64,000 nt of DNA from Castor canadensis (Eukaryota > Chordata > Mammalia > Rodentia > Castoridae), in contig NC_133389.1 of the NCBI RefSeq assembly GCF_047511655.1, positions 155,697,973-155,761,972 on the forward strand, written 5' to 3'. The notes under the pieces are model-generated. The model had not been told where the DNA came from. It did not search any database and saw nothing but the letters and a program-made list of their open reading frames with translations. The position numbers were made by a program, and so were the translations under genes. Shown here piece after piece: positions 24,225 to 34,599 of this stretch; the stretch's first letter is position 1; each line of letters begins with the position of its first letter.

Positions 24225-24915
24225 TTTTTTGGGGGAATTGGGCTTGAACTTAGGGCCTACATCTTGAGTCATTCCACCAGCTCTTTTTTGTGATAAACTT
24301 TTTCAAGATAGGGTCTTCACAACTATTCGCCCAGGCTGGCTTCAAACCTCCATCCTCCTGAATAGCTGGGATTATAGACAAGAGCCACTGGCGCCTAGCT
24401 GTTAACAGTAATTCTTATTTCCATGTTGTCTATTCAAAGATTACTACATTTATTCCTGATTGTATAATTCTTTTTGTTTGTTCTTGGTGCTAGGAATTGA
24501 ACCCAAGGCCTCACTCATGCTAGGTAAGAGCTCTAGCATTTAAGTAATTCTTTTTTAAAAAAAACACTATAGTACTTCAGTCTACACAATGATTTCTAAC
24601 AGCTACAGACATACACCAAGAGAAGTTAGTATAATTTACAAGATTTAAAATTTTTTAATAGTCTGGGGTATAGCACAGTGGTAGCCAAACCATCCTGAAA
24701 AAAAGGAAGGGAGAAAAAGGGAGGGAGGGGAGTGAAAATGGCCCTGTGTTTTGAACTCCAACTTCCTTCTAAATGATTATTTTAATATCAAAAGCACTTT
24801 TTTTTATAAGCTGGAAACAACTACCCATGTGCTCATGTGGTCTTTTCTATATAAGTAAATAATTTTTTTTTTTTTTGGTGGTACCGAGGTTTAAACTCAG
24901 GGCTTCACACTTGTT
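24225..24915. repeat. SINE fragments
   Basis: Minus-strand composite 24225-24402; minus ID-like 24485-24555; plus ID-like start about 24660-24690 leading into a GA-rich tract to 24735; minus tRNA-like fragment 24858-24915. Confidence 0.7.
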
Positions 24916-24956
24916 ACCTTTTTAAATTAAGAAATTATGACAAAAGCACTAGGGCA

Positions 24957-25045
24957 TAGTTGATGAAATGGCTCAAGTGGCAAGAGCTTGGCTAGCAAGT
25001 GTGAGGCCCTGAGTTCAAGCCCCAGCACAGCAAAAAAAAAAAAAA
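24957..25045 (+). mobile_element. tRNA-like SINE monomer with 15-bp TSD
   Basis: Only the tRNA-like unit (ATGGCTCAAGTGGCAAGAG to GAGTTCAAGCCCCAGCAC) and its A tail, flanked by AAAAGCACTAGGGCA at 24942-24956 and 25046-25060. The tail unit can therefore move without the 7SL-like head. Confidence 0.9.
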
Positions 25046-25226
25046 AAAAGCACTAGGGCAATTCTCAAGAGAAAAAAAACCTCTGGAGTGTTTTGTTTTG
25101 TTTTTCATTCTTTACCTCTAGCCTTCCACAACTGGACCTTTTTCCCCCTACCCGTTACCAAAGGTAAAATTCACATCACCTTCATTCTGGCATTCAATGT
25201 GAGATACAACAAAGAAACATATGAAC

Positions 25227-25228
<2 letters not shown>

Positions 25229-25273
<45 letters not shown>

Positions 25274-25395
25274 CATAGTCCACATAATATTAATTAAATG
25301 TCTTATAGGCCCTAAGACTTAAAAAATACCATTTTCTGGGCTGGGGTGTAGCTCAGTAGTAGAGTGCTTGCCTAGCATGTGTAAGGCACTGAGAT
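25229..25395 (+). repeat. (TG)n(TA)n microsatellite and ID-like SINE
   Basis: A TG run at 25232-25260 becomes a TA run to 25273. An ID-like unit (GGCTGGGGTGTAGCTCAGTA) follows at 25338-25395. Confidence 0.8.
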
Positions 25396-25904
25396 TAATT
25401 ATATTTTCTAATCCATGACAACAAATAGGTAAAACTAAGCTTTGCCTTTTAATAGCTGATGAAAATCACTTTAACAAGGAAGAAAAAAATCATAAGACTA
25501 AATTTACTATAGTTATCATCTTTAGCTGTGAAGACAACTTGCTTAGAATTTATAGAATCTCTGCCCTCTTAAAAGGGAAAATACAGGCAATTAAGCACTT
25601 CAGAGCAACAGCAAAATAAACACATTTATGTAGTATTACCAAAATGTAGAAATAAGTATTACTGAACAGACAACATTCAAGGCCCATAGAAAGAATATAC
25701 CCATAGCAAACAGATCTATGTCCTGCAGCTCAAAAGAAGGAAATATGATAAGATGTAAAATCTTTAAAAAAAATCCTTCTTTATACTGTATGCTGAGTTT
25801 AACTGGTAAACAATTTTTATAGTTTCTCTCTTTTTACAAATACAGAGGACAAAATATTAGCAGTGAGAAAAGGAAGCTAAGCTTTTACAAAAGCAACCAA
25901 TGGC

Positions 25905-26100
25905 CCTTTCAGCCTTGCAGTAGCAACCGCAGAACAATCTGGCACAACATAACAATTACTCTCTGTGGACCACCCCGTATCACCTCCACGTGGAGTCTCT
26001 GCATGCCATTACTGTTCTTTGATTCTTGTTTCAGAAAGATGCTCATTTCACTGCCACGGCGTCTAATTGCCATCTGTAATTTCATACTCCACACCTTTAA
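25905..26100 (-). other. Unassigned 62-codon open frame in unique DNA
   Basis: The minus strand is open from 26094 to 25909 and reads WSMKLQMAIRRRGSEMSIF, then LKQESKNSNGMQRLHVEVIR and so on. It is not made of SINE sequence and is less AT-rich than its surroundings. I do not recognise the product. It could be a retropseudogene fragment, a conserved non-coding element, or an alternative untranslated exon of INO80D; a possible acceptor, TATTTTGTAG, lies just upstream on the minus strand. It could also be chance. Confidence 0.25.
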
Positions 26101-26263
26101 AGAGCATAAACCCTACAAAATACTTAAAATTATTTTTTAAACTAGAATGAATTCAAACTGTCAGAACATTATATTTAATGCAGATATAAAGAATTCTCAC
26201 TTATCCCAGGAGGGGCTACTGTTACAATCACATTTAGAGTTTCAATGCTATAAAGTCTTTTTT

Positions 26264-26582
26264 CAATTTTTTTTTTTTTTTTTGCAGTACTGGGGTTTGA
26301 ACTCAGGGCCTCACACTTGCTAGGCAGATGACGTTCTATCACTTAAGCTATTTCACCAGCTCCCATGCTTTACAGTCTTAAAAAGGTTCTTCCCTCATGT
26401 TCTCTCTTTTTTTTCCATTACTAGAGTTTGAACTCAGGGCTTACACCTTGAGCCACTCCACAAGTCCTTTTTTGTGATGGGTTTTTTTCGGGTTAGGGTC
26501 TCGAGAACTGTTTGCCTGGGCTAGCTTCAAACTGCCTCCTGAGTAGTTAGGATTACAGGCATGTGCCAATGGTGCCCAGCCA
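26264..26582 (-). repeat. tRNA-like monomer and composite SINE
   Basis: tRNA-like unit 26264-26362 with a T17 tail and an imperfect repeat of its flank, followed by a composite copy 26404-26581. Confidence 0.8.
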
Positions 26583-27039
26583 TGTTCTCGTTTTTAAAAT
26601 GAGAGGTAATTCAACATGATAGAGCAAAAAATTAAAAAAGTAAATGTAGCTAAAAAGGTGAATACACTAATTAAAAAACTTAACATTCACACTATCAAGA
26701 CAAACAGTAGTGAAATTTGAAGAATGATGAAAATCCATAACTGAAAGAGAAAAAAAAGTGAGAAAACTGCCTGTCACCCAAAAATATAAACATGCATAAT
26801 AATTAAAGTTCAAAATAGATTATTTAAAAATAAATGCTTATTAAATGTCTGTTACATGCCAAAGACTGGCCAAACAGCACCAGGAAAGTTGCATTACTTA
26901 TTTAAATTAAAATATTTTAAAGGACCTTCACACTAGCTCCTTTTCTGATAGATCAGAAAGGTAAGGATGACTGATGCAGCAGTGGAGATCATTCATGGGC
27001 TCTGGTGGGAATCAGGGATGGGGCTCAAATCTGGTAAAT

Positions 27040-27145
27040 TCTCTCATCTGTATGTACCTCACTGAATTGCTCAGGAGAATTAAATTAGGTATTTCATGAA
27101 CCATGCTTAGCATGGTATCCAGCATATAGTAATCACTTAGTGTTA
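27040..27145 (+). repeat. MIR remnant
   Basis: CTCATCTGTATGTACCTCAC to GCATGGTATCCAGCATATAG resembles the second half of MIR. Confidence 0.5.
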
Positions 27146-27355
27146 ACTACTATTAGAAACAGTAAGTAGTAGCTTATTAGTACTATCATTTTAATCTAGA
27201 ATCTGCAGGGCTAAAATGCCCTCTGCAGCTGCTTATCGTTTTGTGAATGCAGCAGTATAATCTCCATTAATTCAGGCCCTCCCACCTTCTTGGGGCTAGC
27301 TTCACAGACTCTACAGAGAATTCTTTCCTGTGATCTATATTAAAATGTTTTTTTA

Positions 27356-27438
27356 GGGCCAGAGGCGTGGTTCAAGTGGTAGAACACCTGCTTTATAAGC
27401 ATGAAGTCCTGAGTTCAAACTCCAGTTCCACCAAAAAA
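27356..27438 (+). repeat. tRNA-like SINE monomer
   Basis: Complete tail unit with an A tail (GGCGTGGTTCAAGTGGTAGA to CCAGTTCCACC). A further minus-strand fragment lies at 27860-27900. Confidence 0.8.
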
Positions 27439-28059
27439 AAAATAAAAACCACTTCACATTCTATAGAACTTTTACATTCTGATGTTCTTGTGATGGTAGT
27501 ATTAGAAGTGTACTAGCACACATGAGGCCCTAAGTTCCAAAAAAAACAGTCTTTGAGAGCATTTATTAGCTCCAGTTAATAACCCTTTTCAACCAAATGC
27601 TTTCTAAATTCCTATCAGTGTCACAATCACTATTGTTGCAAAAATCCTACATTACAGGACAAGAATGGAGAAAAACTAAGTTGTAGCTACACTCCTCAAA
27701 GTTCTTTTGTTCTAAGAATCTGAAACTAATGGCCTCTTTGTTACCAAATTCCACATAAACTTTTCCCTCTTCTTTACTCTATGTCTCTGAAGCAGGACCC
27801 TTGACAACTTTCTCTTCTTGAAAATCCCTCCAGGGTGCTCAGTCATTGGCTTCCTTTTTTTTTTTTCTTTTGGCAGTATTGGGAATTGAACAGGGCCCAG
27901 TGACTTTCTTTCTGCCCTTCTCTTGCCCCTACACTTACATGTCAATATTCCAAAGTTCTTTTAGTTTATAGGGGCACAAGACTGAAATGCTTACAGGAGT
28001 CACCAGAGTGGGTCAGGGAAAAACTAGCAAACTTAGCTCATCTAAAGGCACTGACTCAC

Positions 28060-28503
28060 AGGGAGCCAGTAATCCTAGCTACTCAGGAAGCAGAAATCAG
28101 GAGAATCGAGGTTCAAACCCAGCCCAGGCAAATAGTTCTTGAGACCCTATTGCAAAAATATCCAATACAAAACAGAGCTGGCAGAGTGGCTCAAGTGGTA
28201 GAGCACCTGCCTACCAAGCGTGAGGCCCTGAGTTCAAACCCCAGTACCACAAAAAAAAAAAAAAAAAAAAATCCAAAATTTGCTAGCACATGGATAATGC
28301 CTATAATTCTAGCTACTTGGGAAGATAAAATCAGGAAGATAGACACTCAAGGGCGGCCCAGGAAAATAGTTCACAAGATCCGTTTTCCAAAATAACCAAA
28401 GCAAAATGAACAGAAAGTGTGGCTCAAGCCATGAAGTGTCTGCTTTGTAAGCTTGAAGCCCTGAGTTCAAACCCCAGTCCCACCAAAAAAAAATCCAAAA
28501 TTT
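28060..28503 (+). mobile_element. Two tandem composite SINEs, the second with its own TSD
   Basis: A first copy (about 28060-28270, head truncated) ends in an A20 tail. A second copy (28282-28492) is flanked by ATCCAAAATTT at 28271-28281 and 28493-28503, with A-rich bases before each repeat. It therefore inserted at the end of the first copy's tail. Confidence 0.85.
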
Positions 28504-28679
28504 CCCACAAGCCTCTTCTATAAAACAGCAGTAATTAAGACACGCACAAACACAAAAAGCCTGACAAAACATCTCTAAAGGCTTTTATTATCATTTTCAC
28601 TCTGCATCTTCCCTAAGTCTTGAGGTTATTACCTGAGGTAAACAAGAAACATACAGTTGTCAATGCACAAAGGTGCACT

Positions 28680-29370
28680 TCCCTTTTCTTACACCCTACT
28701 GTCTAAACCCATTTACCTCCGACTACCACCTAGTACCAGCTGAGCGTGATACCCGCGTCTCCACGTGGCCATCCTCTGCAGCCTGCTTACCTTCTCAGCC
28801 TGCCTCTGTCACTCTTCCTCTCCATCTTACTGCCAGCCACCTTAGTTCAAACCCTCTTCACTCTCTTCTCAGCAGCTGCCTCACAGGCCTAATTCCAGTG
28901 TTGCCCTCCTCATTCCACTCTTTATACAACCCAAATCCTCTAAATTCTAAATAATTTATTTGGCCAAAGGCCTTCAGGGTCTGCTTATAAATTTAAAAGA
29001 AATCTAAACTCATTAACCTAGCACAGAAACTTGTTTTGCCCAGACCAGGCTGACCTCTCCTCTCACCATTTATTCTCCTACTCTCTATGTTCCAGGGCCA
29101 CAGAGAAACAAAATTTGCAACACAGAACACTCTTTTGTCACTAAGCGTTTATGAATACCTAACTCCTCCCATTCACTTAGGACTAAAACCTCTTCAGCAA
29201 AGCCTTAGGGCCTGCCCCTAGGCCAGAGGAGAAAACTAGGTTTCTTCCTGTGCCAGCCCATCCTTATCACTCAATGTTGTAAATATGGGCTTATTTTTCT
29301 TCTCCAATGACTAAAAACTCCTCATGGGCAGGGAATGGGTCTTTGCAATTCCCTGCAAAGGTTCGTCCAA
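28680..29370 (+). repeat. L2 remnant
   Basis: A long CT-rich segment carries L2-like blocks in order: GGCCTTCAGGGTCTGC, CTATGTTCCAGGGCCACA, AGCAAAGCCTTAGG and CTCCTCATGGGCAGGGAATG. An open frame of about 93 codons at its start is incidental. Confidence 0.6.
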
Positions 29371-29734
29371 TCTTCTCTGTAAACACTCCTAAGTGAGCCT
29401 AACTGAGGCCAGCAGCTACTCAGACCTCCAGAGCCATATAAATAACTGCAAAATCTTAAAGGGCAAGGCTAGGATTAAACTAAACCCACCTCCTCCTTTA
29501 CCTATGGTGTACTTACTTACCACTCCTGACTCACAGAATTCCACAGCACAGACTAGGCTGAAACTCTATGAATATACTGTACAATTTCTTAGTATTATTA
29601 ATATATAGTGAGTCAAGAACATGTTAAAAATTCCCATCAAGAGTATTAAAAATCTTTAGAGGAAAACATGATGTGAAGGTTACGCAACAGAACCACTGGA
29701 GAGAAAGGCTTGATACCCCATTCCTCTTCATTTT

Positions 29735-29850
29735 CACAGCAATCCTATGACGTAGATACCTACTACCACCCTCTTCACAGATGAAGAAACTGAGACCTAA
29801 TGAGACTAATTTTACTTATCCAACGTCACATAACTAGGATTCAAAGTCAA
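29735..29850 (-). repeat. MIR remnant
   Basis: CAGATGAAGAAACTGAGACC and CACATAACTAGGATTCAAAG are the complement of MIR. A second, weaker MIR-like piece lies at about 30420-30490. Confidence 0.65.
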
Positions 29851-30071
29851 TATAACTTCAGAGCCCAAGATTTTCATCAAAACAAAACTACACAACTACT
29901 GTTGCCTGGAGGAACCTCAGCTTATGTTTATGCTGTGTGCACACACTCACACAAACACAGAAAGAAAGCGCATTAAAATGTTAACAGTTAGTGTCCCCTG
30001 AGTAGGACAAACAGGTCTATTCTCCAAATATAGTATAAGCATGTATTATTTTTCATTAGAAAAGAAGCAAA

Positions 30072-30690
30072 CAGCGGGTGCTGGTGGCTCATGCCTATAA
30101 TCCTAACTACTTGAAAGGCTGAGATCCAAAAGATCGCTGTTTAGGCCAGCCAGATCAGACAGTTTGTGAGACCCCCATCTCCAAACTAACCAGAGCAAAA
30201 TGGACTGGCGGTGTGATTCAACTGGTAGACTGCCTGCTTTGCAAGTACAAAGCCCTGAGTTCAAACCCTAGTTGAAAAATAAGAGAAACAGTATTTAGAT
30301 GATGCTACTACAAAGAGGGTGGGCTAGGGGAACTAACGTTACATGAGTACCCGTGATCAGTCAAATATATGGAGCGGTCACCTAATCTTTACGTTATAGA
30401 ATTATATTTCCACTTCCAGATAAACAAACCAAAGATTAAGTAACCTGCCCAGTGGAAGACCTGGGACCAGAACTCAAAGCCTAGTCTAACCATATATGAC
30501 TGTGGGAAGTCACAACAGAAAGACTTCATCAAAATCAGTCCTAACAGCCGGTTGCAGTGGCTCCCGCCTGTAATCCTAGCTACTTAGAAGGCAGAGATCA
30601 GGGCTGGTGGAATGACTCAAACAGTAAGAGCGCCTGCCTAGCAAGTGTGAGGCCCTGAGTTCAAACCCTAGTGCTGCCAAAAGAAAGAAA
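30072..30690 (+). repeat. Two composite SINEs, one with internal deletion
   Basis: A full copy at 30072-30275. A short copy at 30546-30690 has a head that stops at GGCAGAGATCA and joins directly to GGGCTGGTGGAATGAC of the tail unit. Confidence 0.82.
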
Positions 30691-31424
30691 GAAAATCAGC
30701 CCTAAAAACAAGCCACGTTTGTAAAAGAAAAAGAACCAAGTAGTCTGTCACTTAAGTGAAGGAGGGAAAAGAGGGGAGCCTAAAATTTTAACTTTGAGTT
30801 TCTCCACAAGAATCTCAAAATAGCCAGGAACATTGTCTAAAATCAGCCTGTACAGTCAGGGCCTCTCTATTGCTGTTTTAAGGAACACAATTACATTAGC
30901 GTAAGTTAAAGGGACTTAGACATGACTCCATTATATTTACAGTGGAGTATCTGCTTTAGTGATAATTTGCACTCATTTATTCACCTACTGTTTACAAGTG
31001 ATCAGAGTGAGGGTTTTTACAAGGGTGGGGTTACTAGTCTGAGAATGCAACTGCATTCTGATATAAACAGCCAATGGTCTTTTGCTATCTATAACCAGTG
31101 CATCAAACCTGGGTAGGGAGAGGTGCTAACCCCGGGGAACATCTCACATACGAATGAACGGTAGGCATTTTTTTGAAATGACATTTTCAATTTTGAGTAC
31201 TCAGACTTTGAAATTTTTAAATCTATGTAAACTCAATTTTTCATTTCTCTAAAGACAGCAATATGATTTGCTGAGAAAAATAATTGGAATAGCACATACA
31301 AATTCCTTTATAAAATCTTCCAGAGAAAAGAAAACTTGATTACTTCAGACTTACAAATTAAACACCTACTTTTTAAACTAAACCTTTAAAACTGAAAGAG
31401 TACATTGCCTTCCAACTTATTTAT

Positions 31425-31770
31425 GTGGGTTTTGGGACAGGCTCTTGCTGCTTAGCCCAAACTGGCCTCAAACTCACAACCCTGCCTCTGCCTCCCTTGT
31501 GCTGGGTTTGACGGATACGCCCACCACACAGCTATGGTACAGATGCAGTTTTTGAAAACTGAGGAATACGCCAGGCACCGGGGGCTCACACCTGTAATCC
31601 TAGCTACTTGGCAGGCTGAGATCGGGAGGATCAGAGTTCAAGGCCAGCCCCAACATCCCTAAAATAACCACAGCAAAATAGTCTGGGGGTGTGGCTGGAG
31701 AGGTTTGCAAGTGTGAAGCCCTGAGTTGAAACCCCAGTTCCATCAAAAAATAAAAAATAAAAAATAAAGT
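31425..31770. repeat. B1-like (-) and composite (+) SINEs
   Basis: Minus-strand B1-like 31425-31545 and plus-strand composite 31569-31770. Confidence 0.78.
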
Positions 31771-31789
31771 TTAGGAATATGAAGATAAA

Positions 31790-32999
31790 AATATGTATTT
31801 AAAATATCAAATTATGAGGCAACAACAAAATTTCTTTCAACTCTTAAAGCATTCTGGGAAAAGGGACTCAGAAAGACTTTTTTCTAGGCAGTATCCTCTA
31901 AAAATAATAAACTATAACAGAAGTAATGATTTTTGTACACATTTTTATGAAAATGCCCAAGTCAAAAAGCAATTTCAATTAATCAATAAAGTTAAAACAA
32001 CCATTAATGTAATTTGCATTTTGGTATCAAATCCAAACAATCTTCCACAAACAAGACTTTCTGAAGCACGATGCTCAAAGGCTGATTATCCATCATTATA
32101 TGAGAACAGTTTCAGGAGGACAAAAGGAAAAGTCAGACAGACATACTTGGTAAGAATGACATAAGGAGTCTCAGCTGGATAGGTACCTGACAGAAATCAG
32201 GGCTGACAAAGTCATGGGTTACCACTGCTCAAGTGCCCTACAGGTTAAAAGGTCAGAGTGTACAACACCTCTGTCAGCAATGTCCACCCTGCCACCAAGC
32301 AGGATACACACACACAAGCTCACTGGAAAGAGGAGAAAGGACAAATGAAAAAGTAAAAAATTACCAGCCCACACTGAGGATGGGGGTGGAAGGCTCCATT
32401 AACATTTCAACTTGAACACTAAAGGACAAACAGGAGGAGGTTAAGCCATAGCCACAGGAAACATCCTATCCTTGAAAAGCGGGAAATTGAGATTTGGAAA
32501 CTTCAGTTTACTACACTGCAAAAAAAGAAAAAGGAAAATTTCAGAGTTTGTAGCACCAAAATAGAACTAAAACTGAATCCATTTACACAGAAAATAAAAG
32601 CTCAAAACCAATGTGTAGTTCTCAAAGGGCTCTTCCACAAATCCTGAGTTGTGGCAATCACAAGTTTAAGTTTCCTCAAAAAAAAAAAAATCTATTTCTA
32701 GGGTGAAATATAAAAATATCACATAAATCTAAATAATCATTACCAGAATAAAGAAGTGACTGACTCTTGCACTGCAGGTAGACCTGGCTGAGGAGCTGCC
32801 TGCCCACCTCCCCTTCCTCCCTGTCCCCAATTCTGAATGCTCCCAGGCAACCTGACAAGCAGTGTCCCCATGGCTTTGGTTCCAGGACAGTGACCAAGGA
32901 AGAAGGAAAACTCCTTCATCTGGGGGCTGCCCCAGCCATCCCGCCCGGTCCTGCCCCTCTAGTGACAGTCTCCTTCATCTTTCTCCCGGCCAGGGGGCC
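31790..32999. other. SINE-free intron approaching the CpG island
   Basis: No recognised repeat, although a 123-codon AT-rich open frame (31793-32164, plus) is present. It matches no family I know and has no codon or splice support, so it is treated as chance. Confidence 0.5.
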
Positions 33000-34161
33000 T
33001 GAGGACCCCAAAAGAGTCGGAGTGGGGGGAATGGGGCGTAAAAATCTGAAAACAACACTCCGGGTTTGTGGGGTTAGGGCTAAAACAGGCGCTGGGCGAA
33101 GGCTGTGCCGCAGAAACACCACCTGAAGCCACCTCCTCCCTCCCCACCCCAAAAAGCCCAGTCACTAACTAATAACGCTAAGGAAAACCCCTGGAAAACT
33201 TTTCCAAACCGGAAGAGAAGGCTTCTCCCCGGCCCGCGGCTCCGGGGACCGGCTGGAGTTTGCAACCCCGAAAGGGCTTGGCGGGGAGCGGGGTGCGGCG
33301 GGGGCGAGGGGCGCAGGGCGGAGTACCTTCAATGGACGGAACTGGCCAAGAGTTTCAAAATAGCCGAGTGCTCTCCCCCGCGCCCTCCGGGGGCCCGGGA
33401 CCCAGAGCCGGGGCTCCCCACGCACAGGGCAGCCCCCAATTCGGGCCTAAAAGGAAACTTTCCGGGCCGCGGCTGCACCTGACTCCTCACCGCCCTCCAC
33501 CCCACCCCACGCCCGCCAGCCTGCCCGCCCCGCCCCGGCCTGGCCGCCCCGAGCGCGAAGGAGGGGGAGAAATAAATTCAAGGGTTACCAGAATCCGGGG
33601 GGCGTCTACGAGACACCCACGGAAAGCGGGGGCGGCCGCCCATGCTCCTCCGAGGCCCTGACTCCCCTGTCCCGGCAGCCCGGGCCTGCCGCCCCACCGG
33701 AGGGCCTCGGAGCCCGCGCCGAAGTCGGCCCGCGGCGCCGCCGTCCCGCGCCGACGCCCCCAGGGGACCCCGGGGGGCGCCGAGGCCCGGGTGCGGGGGC
33801 AGGGCGCGGCCACCTCAGGGCCCGCCGGCCCGAGGCCTAGCCGGCGCCCCCCTCTCGCCGCACAACCCCCGACCCTGGCCCGCGTAGGCCGCGCCGCTCG
33901 CCCCGCTCTCGTCCCGGCTTGGCCGGACCCCCGCCGTCGGGAGCTGCCGGCTCAGGCCTCCGAGGCCCCCGGCCCTCGCCACCCCAGCGCCGGCCCCACT
34001 CACCCTTTCATTCTCCGCCCAGGGCCTGGCGTGGGCCGGCGAATCCCCGGCCTCACGTAAGCGCGCTCGCCGCCCGCCCTGCCTGCGCGGCCCAGCCCGC
34101 CGCCCTACGGGAGCCCGGGGATGTGGGCCGGGCCTGGGGCCGCCTCTGCTTACCTTTCAGC

Positions 34162-34164
<3 letters not shown>

Positions 34165-34194
<30 letters not shown>
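34165..34194 (-). repeat. A30 homopolymer in the presumed INO80D first exon
   Basis: Thirty consecutive T bases on the plus strand appear as A30 in the minus-strand transcript, 11 bases upstream of the splice donor. No SINE body is attached to it, unlike most long A/T runs in this window. Confidence 0.9.
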
Positions 34195-34540
34195 CTCCTT
34201 CCCCCCTTTTCCCTGGGCTGACAGATCAGAGTGAGAGGCGCTGGCAATGGACTAGGGAAGCTCGGTTACTGCTGCTACTGCTCCCCCCTGGGCTTCGGCG
34301 AGAGCCTTTCCCTGTCAAGCAAGAGGGGTGAGGACCATATTTTTATTTTGGAAACTAAAAAAGTGCTCCCAGGGTCGGTGATTATTAAGGGGAAATCCCT
34401 GAATATACTCTCCAGCCAAGAAGGCAGGGCTGCCGGGGCTGCACAAGAAGAGGCAGCAGCCTCCTACAGCACCACTACAGGCACTGCGAGGACATAACAC
34501 CAGAGCGGCTCCTCTGCCCTCCTAAACGACAACTTTCCTA

Positions 34541-34549
34541 CCATCTTGG
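34541..34549 (-). promoter_or_regulatory. YY1-like motif near the inferred INO80D start
   Basis: The minus strand reads CCAAGATGG, close to the consensus CAAGATGGCGGC for YY1 but with GTAGG instead of GCGGC after it. YY1 sites often sit just downstream of transcription starts, and YY1 is itself a partner of the INO80 complex. Binding is inferred from sequence only. Confidence 0.35.
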
Positions 34550-34599
34550 AGGCAGGCAGAGGGGCCGGGGGACCGTGCACTCTGCTCCCCAAAAAGTGC

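Larger units (their letters stand above)
20682..34153 (-). other. INO80D: INO80D 5' UTR intron (inferred)
   Basis: Interval of 13.5 kb between the promoter donor and the first coding exon. It may contain further non-coding exons that cannot be recognised from sequence alone. Nothing is recognised in 20690-21750 or 22146-22860. Confidence 0.55.
34154..34560 (-). other. INO80D: Probable non-coding first exon of INO80D
   Basis: Near the upstream edge of the CpG island, the minus strand has a strong splice donor: GCTGCTGAAAG then GTAAGCAG, with the last exon base at 34154. It would join the acceptor at 20681 through a 13.5-kb intron, the usual layout for a CpG-promoter gene with a non-coding first exon. 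The donor is seen; the exon's 5' end is not. I set it near 34560 because a YY1-like motif (CCAAGATGG, 34541-34549) often lies just downstream of such start sites. The exon would contain an uninterrupted run of 30 A bases only 11 bases from the donor. Other donors on the same strand (TTGAAG then GTACTC near 33328; AAAGG then GTGAGT near 34002) could serve alternative first exons. Confidence 0.5.

Noticed and set aside
28673-28954. A 93-codon plus-strand open frame
   Set aside because: It lies in an L2-like remnant and is Ser/Leu/Pro-rich by composition.
31793-32164. A 123-codon plus-strand open frame in the INO80D intron
   Set aside because: AT-rich composition, no recognised family and no splice or start context. 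Kept only as a note.
33105-34060. Overlapping open frames of 80-130 codons in the CpG island on both strands
   Set aside because: High GC suppresses stop codons; the peptides are Pro/Ala/Arg/Gly-rich without domains, and frames overlap on both strands.
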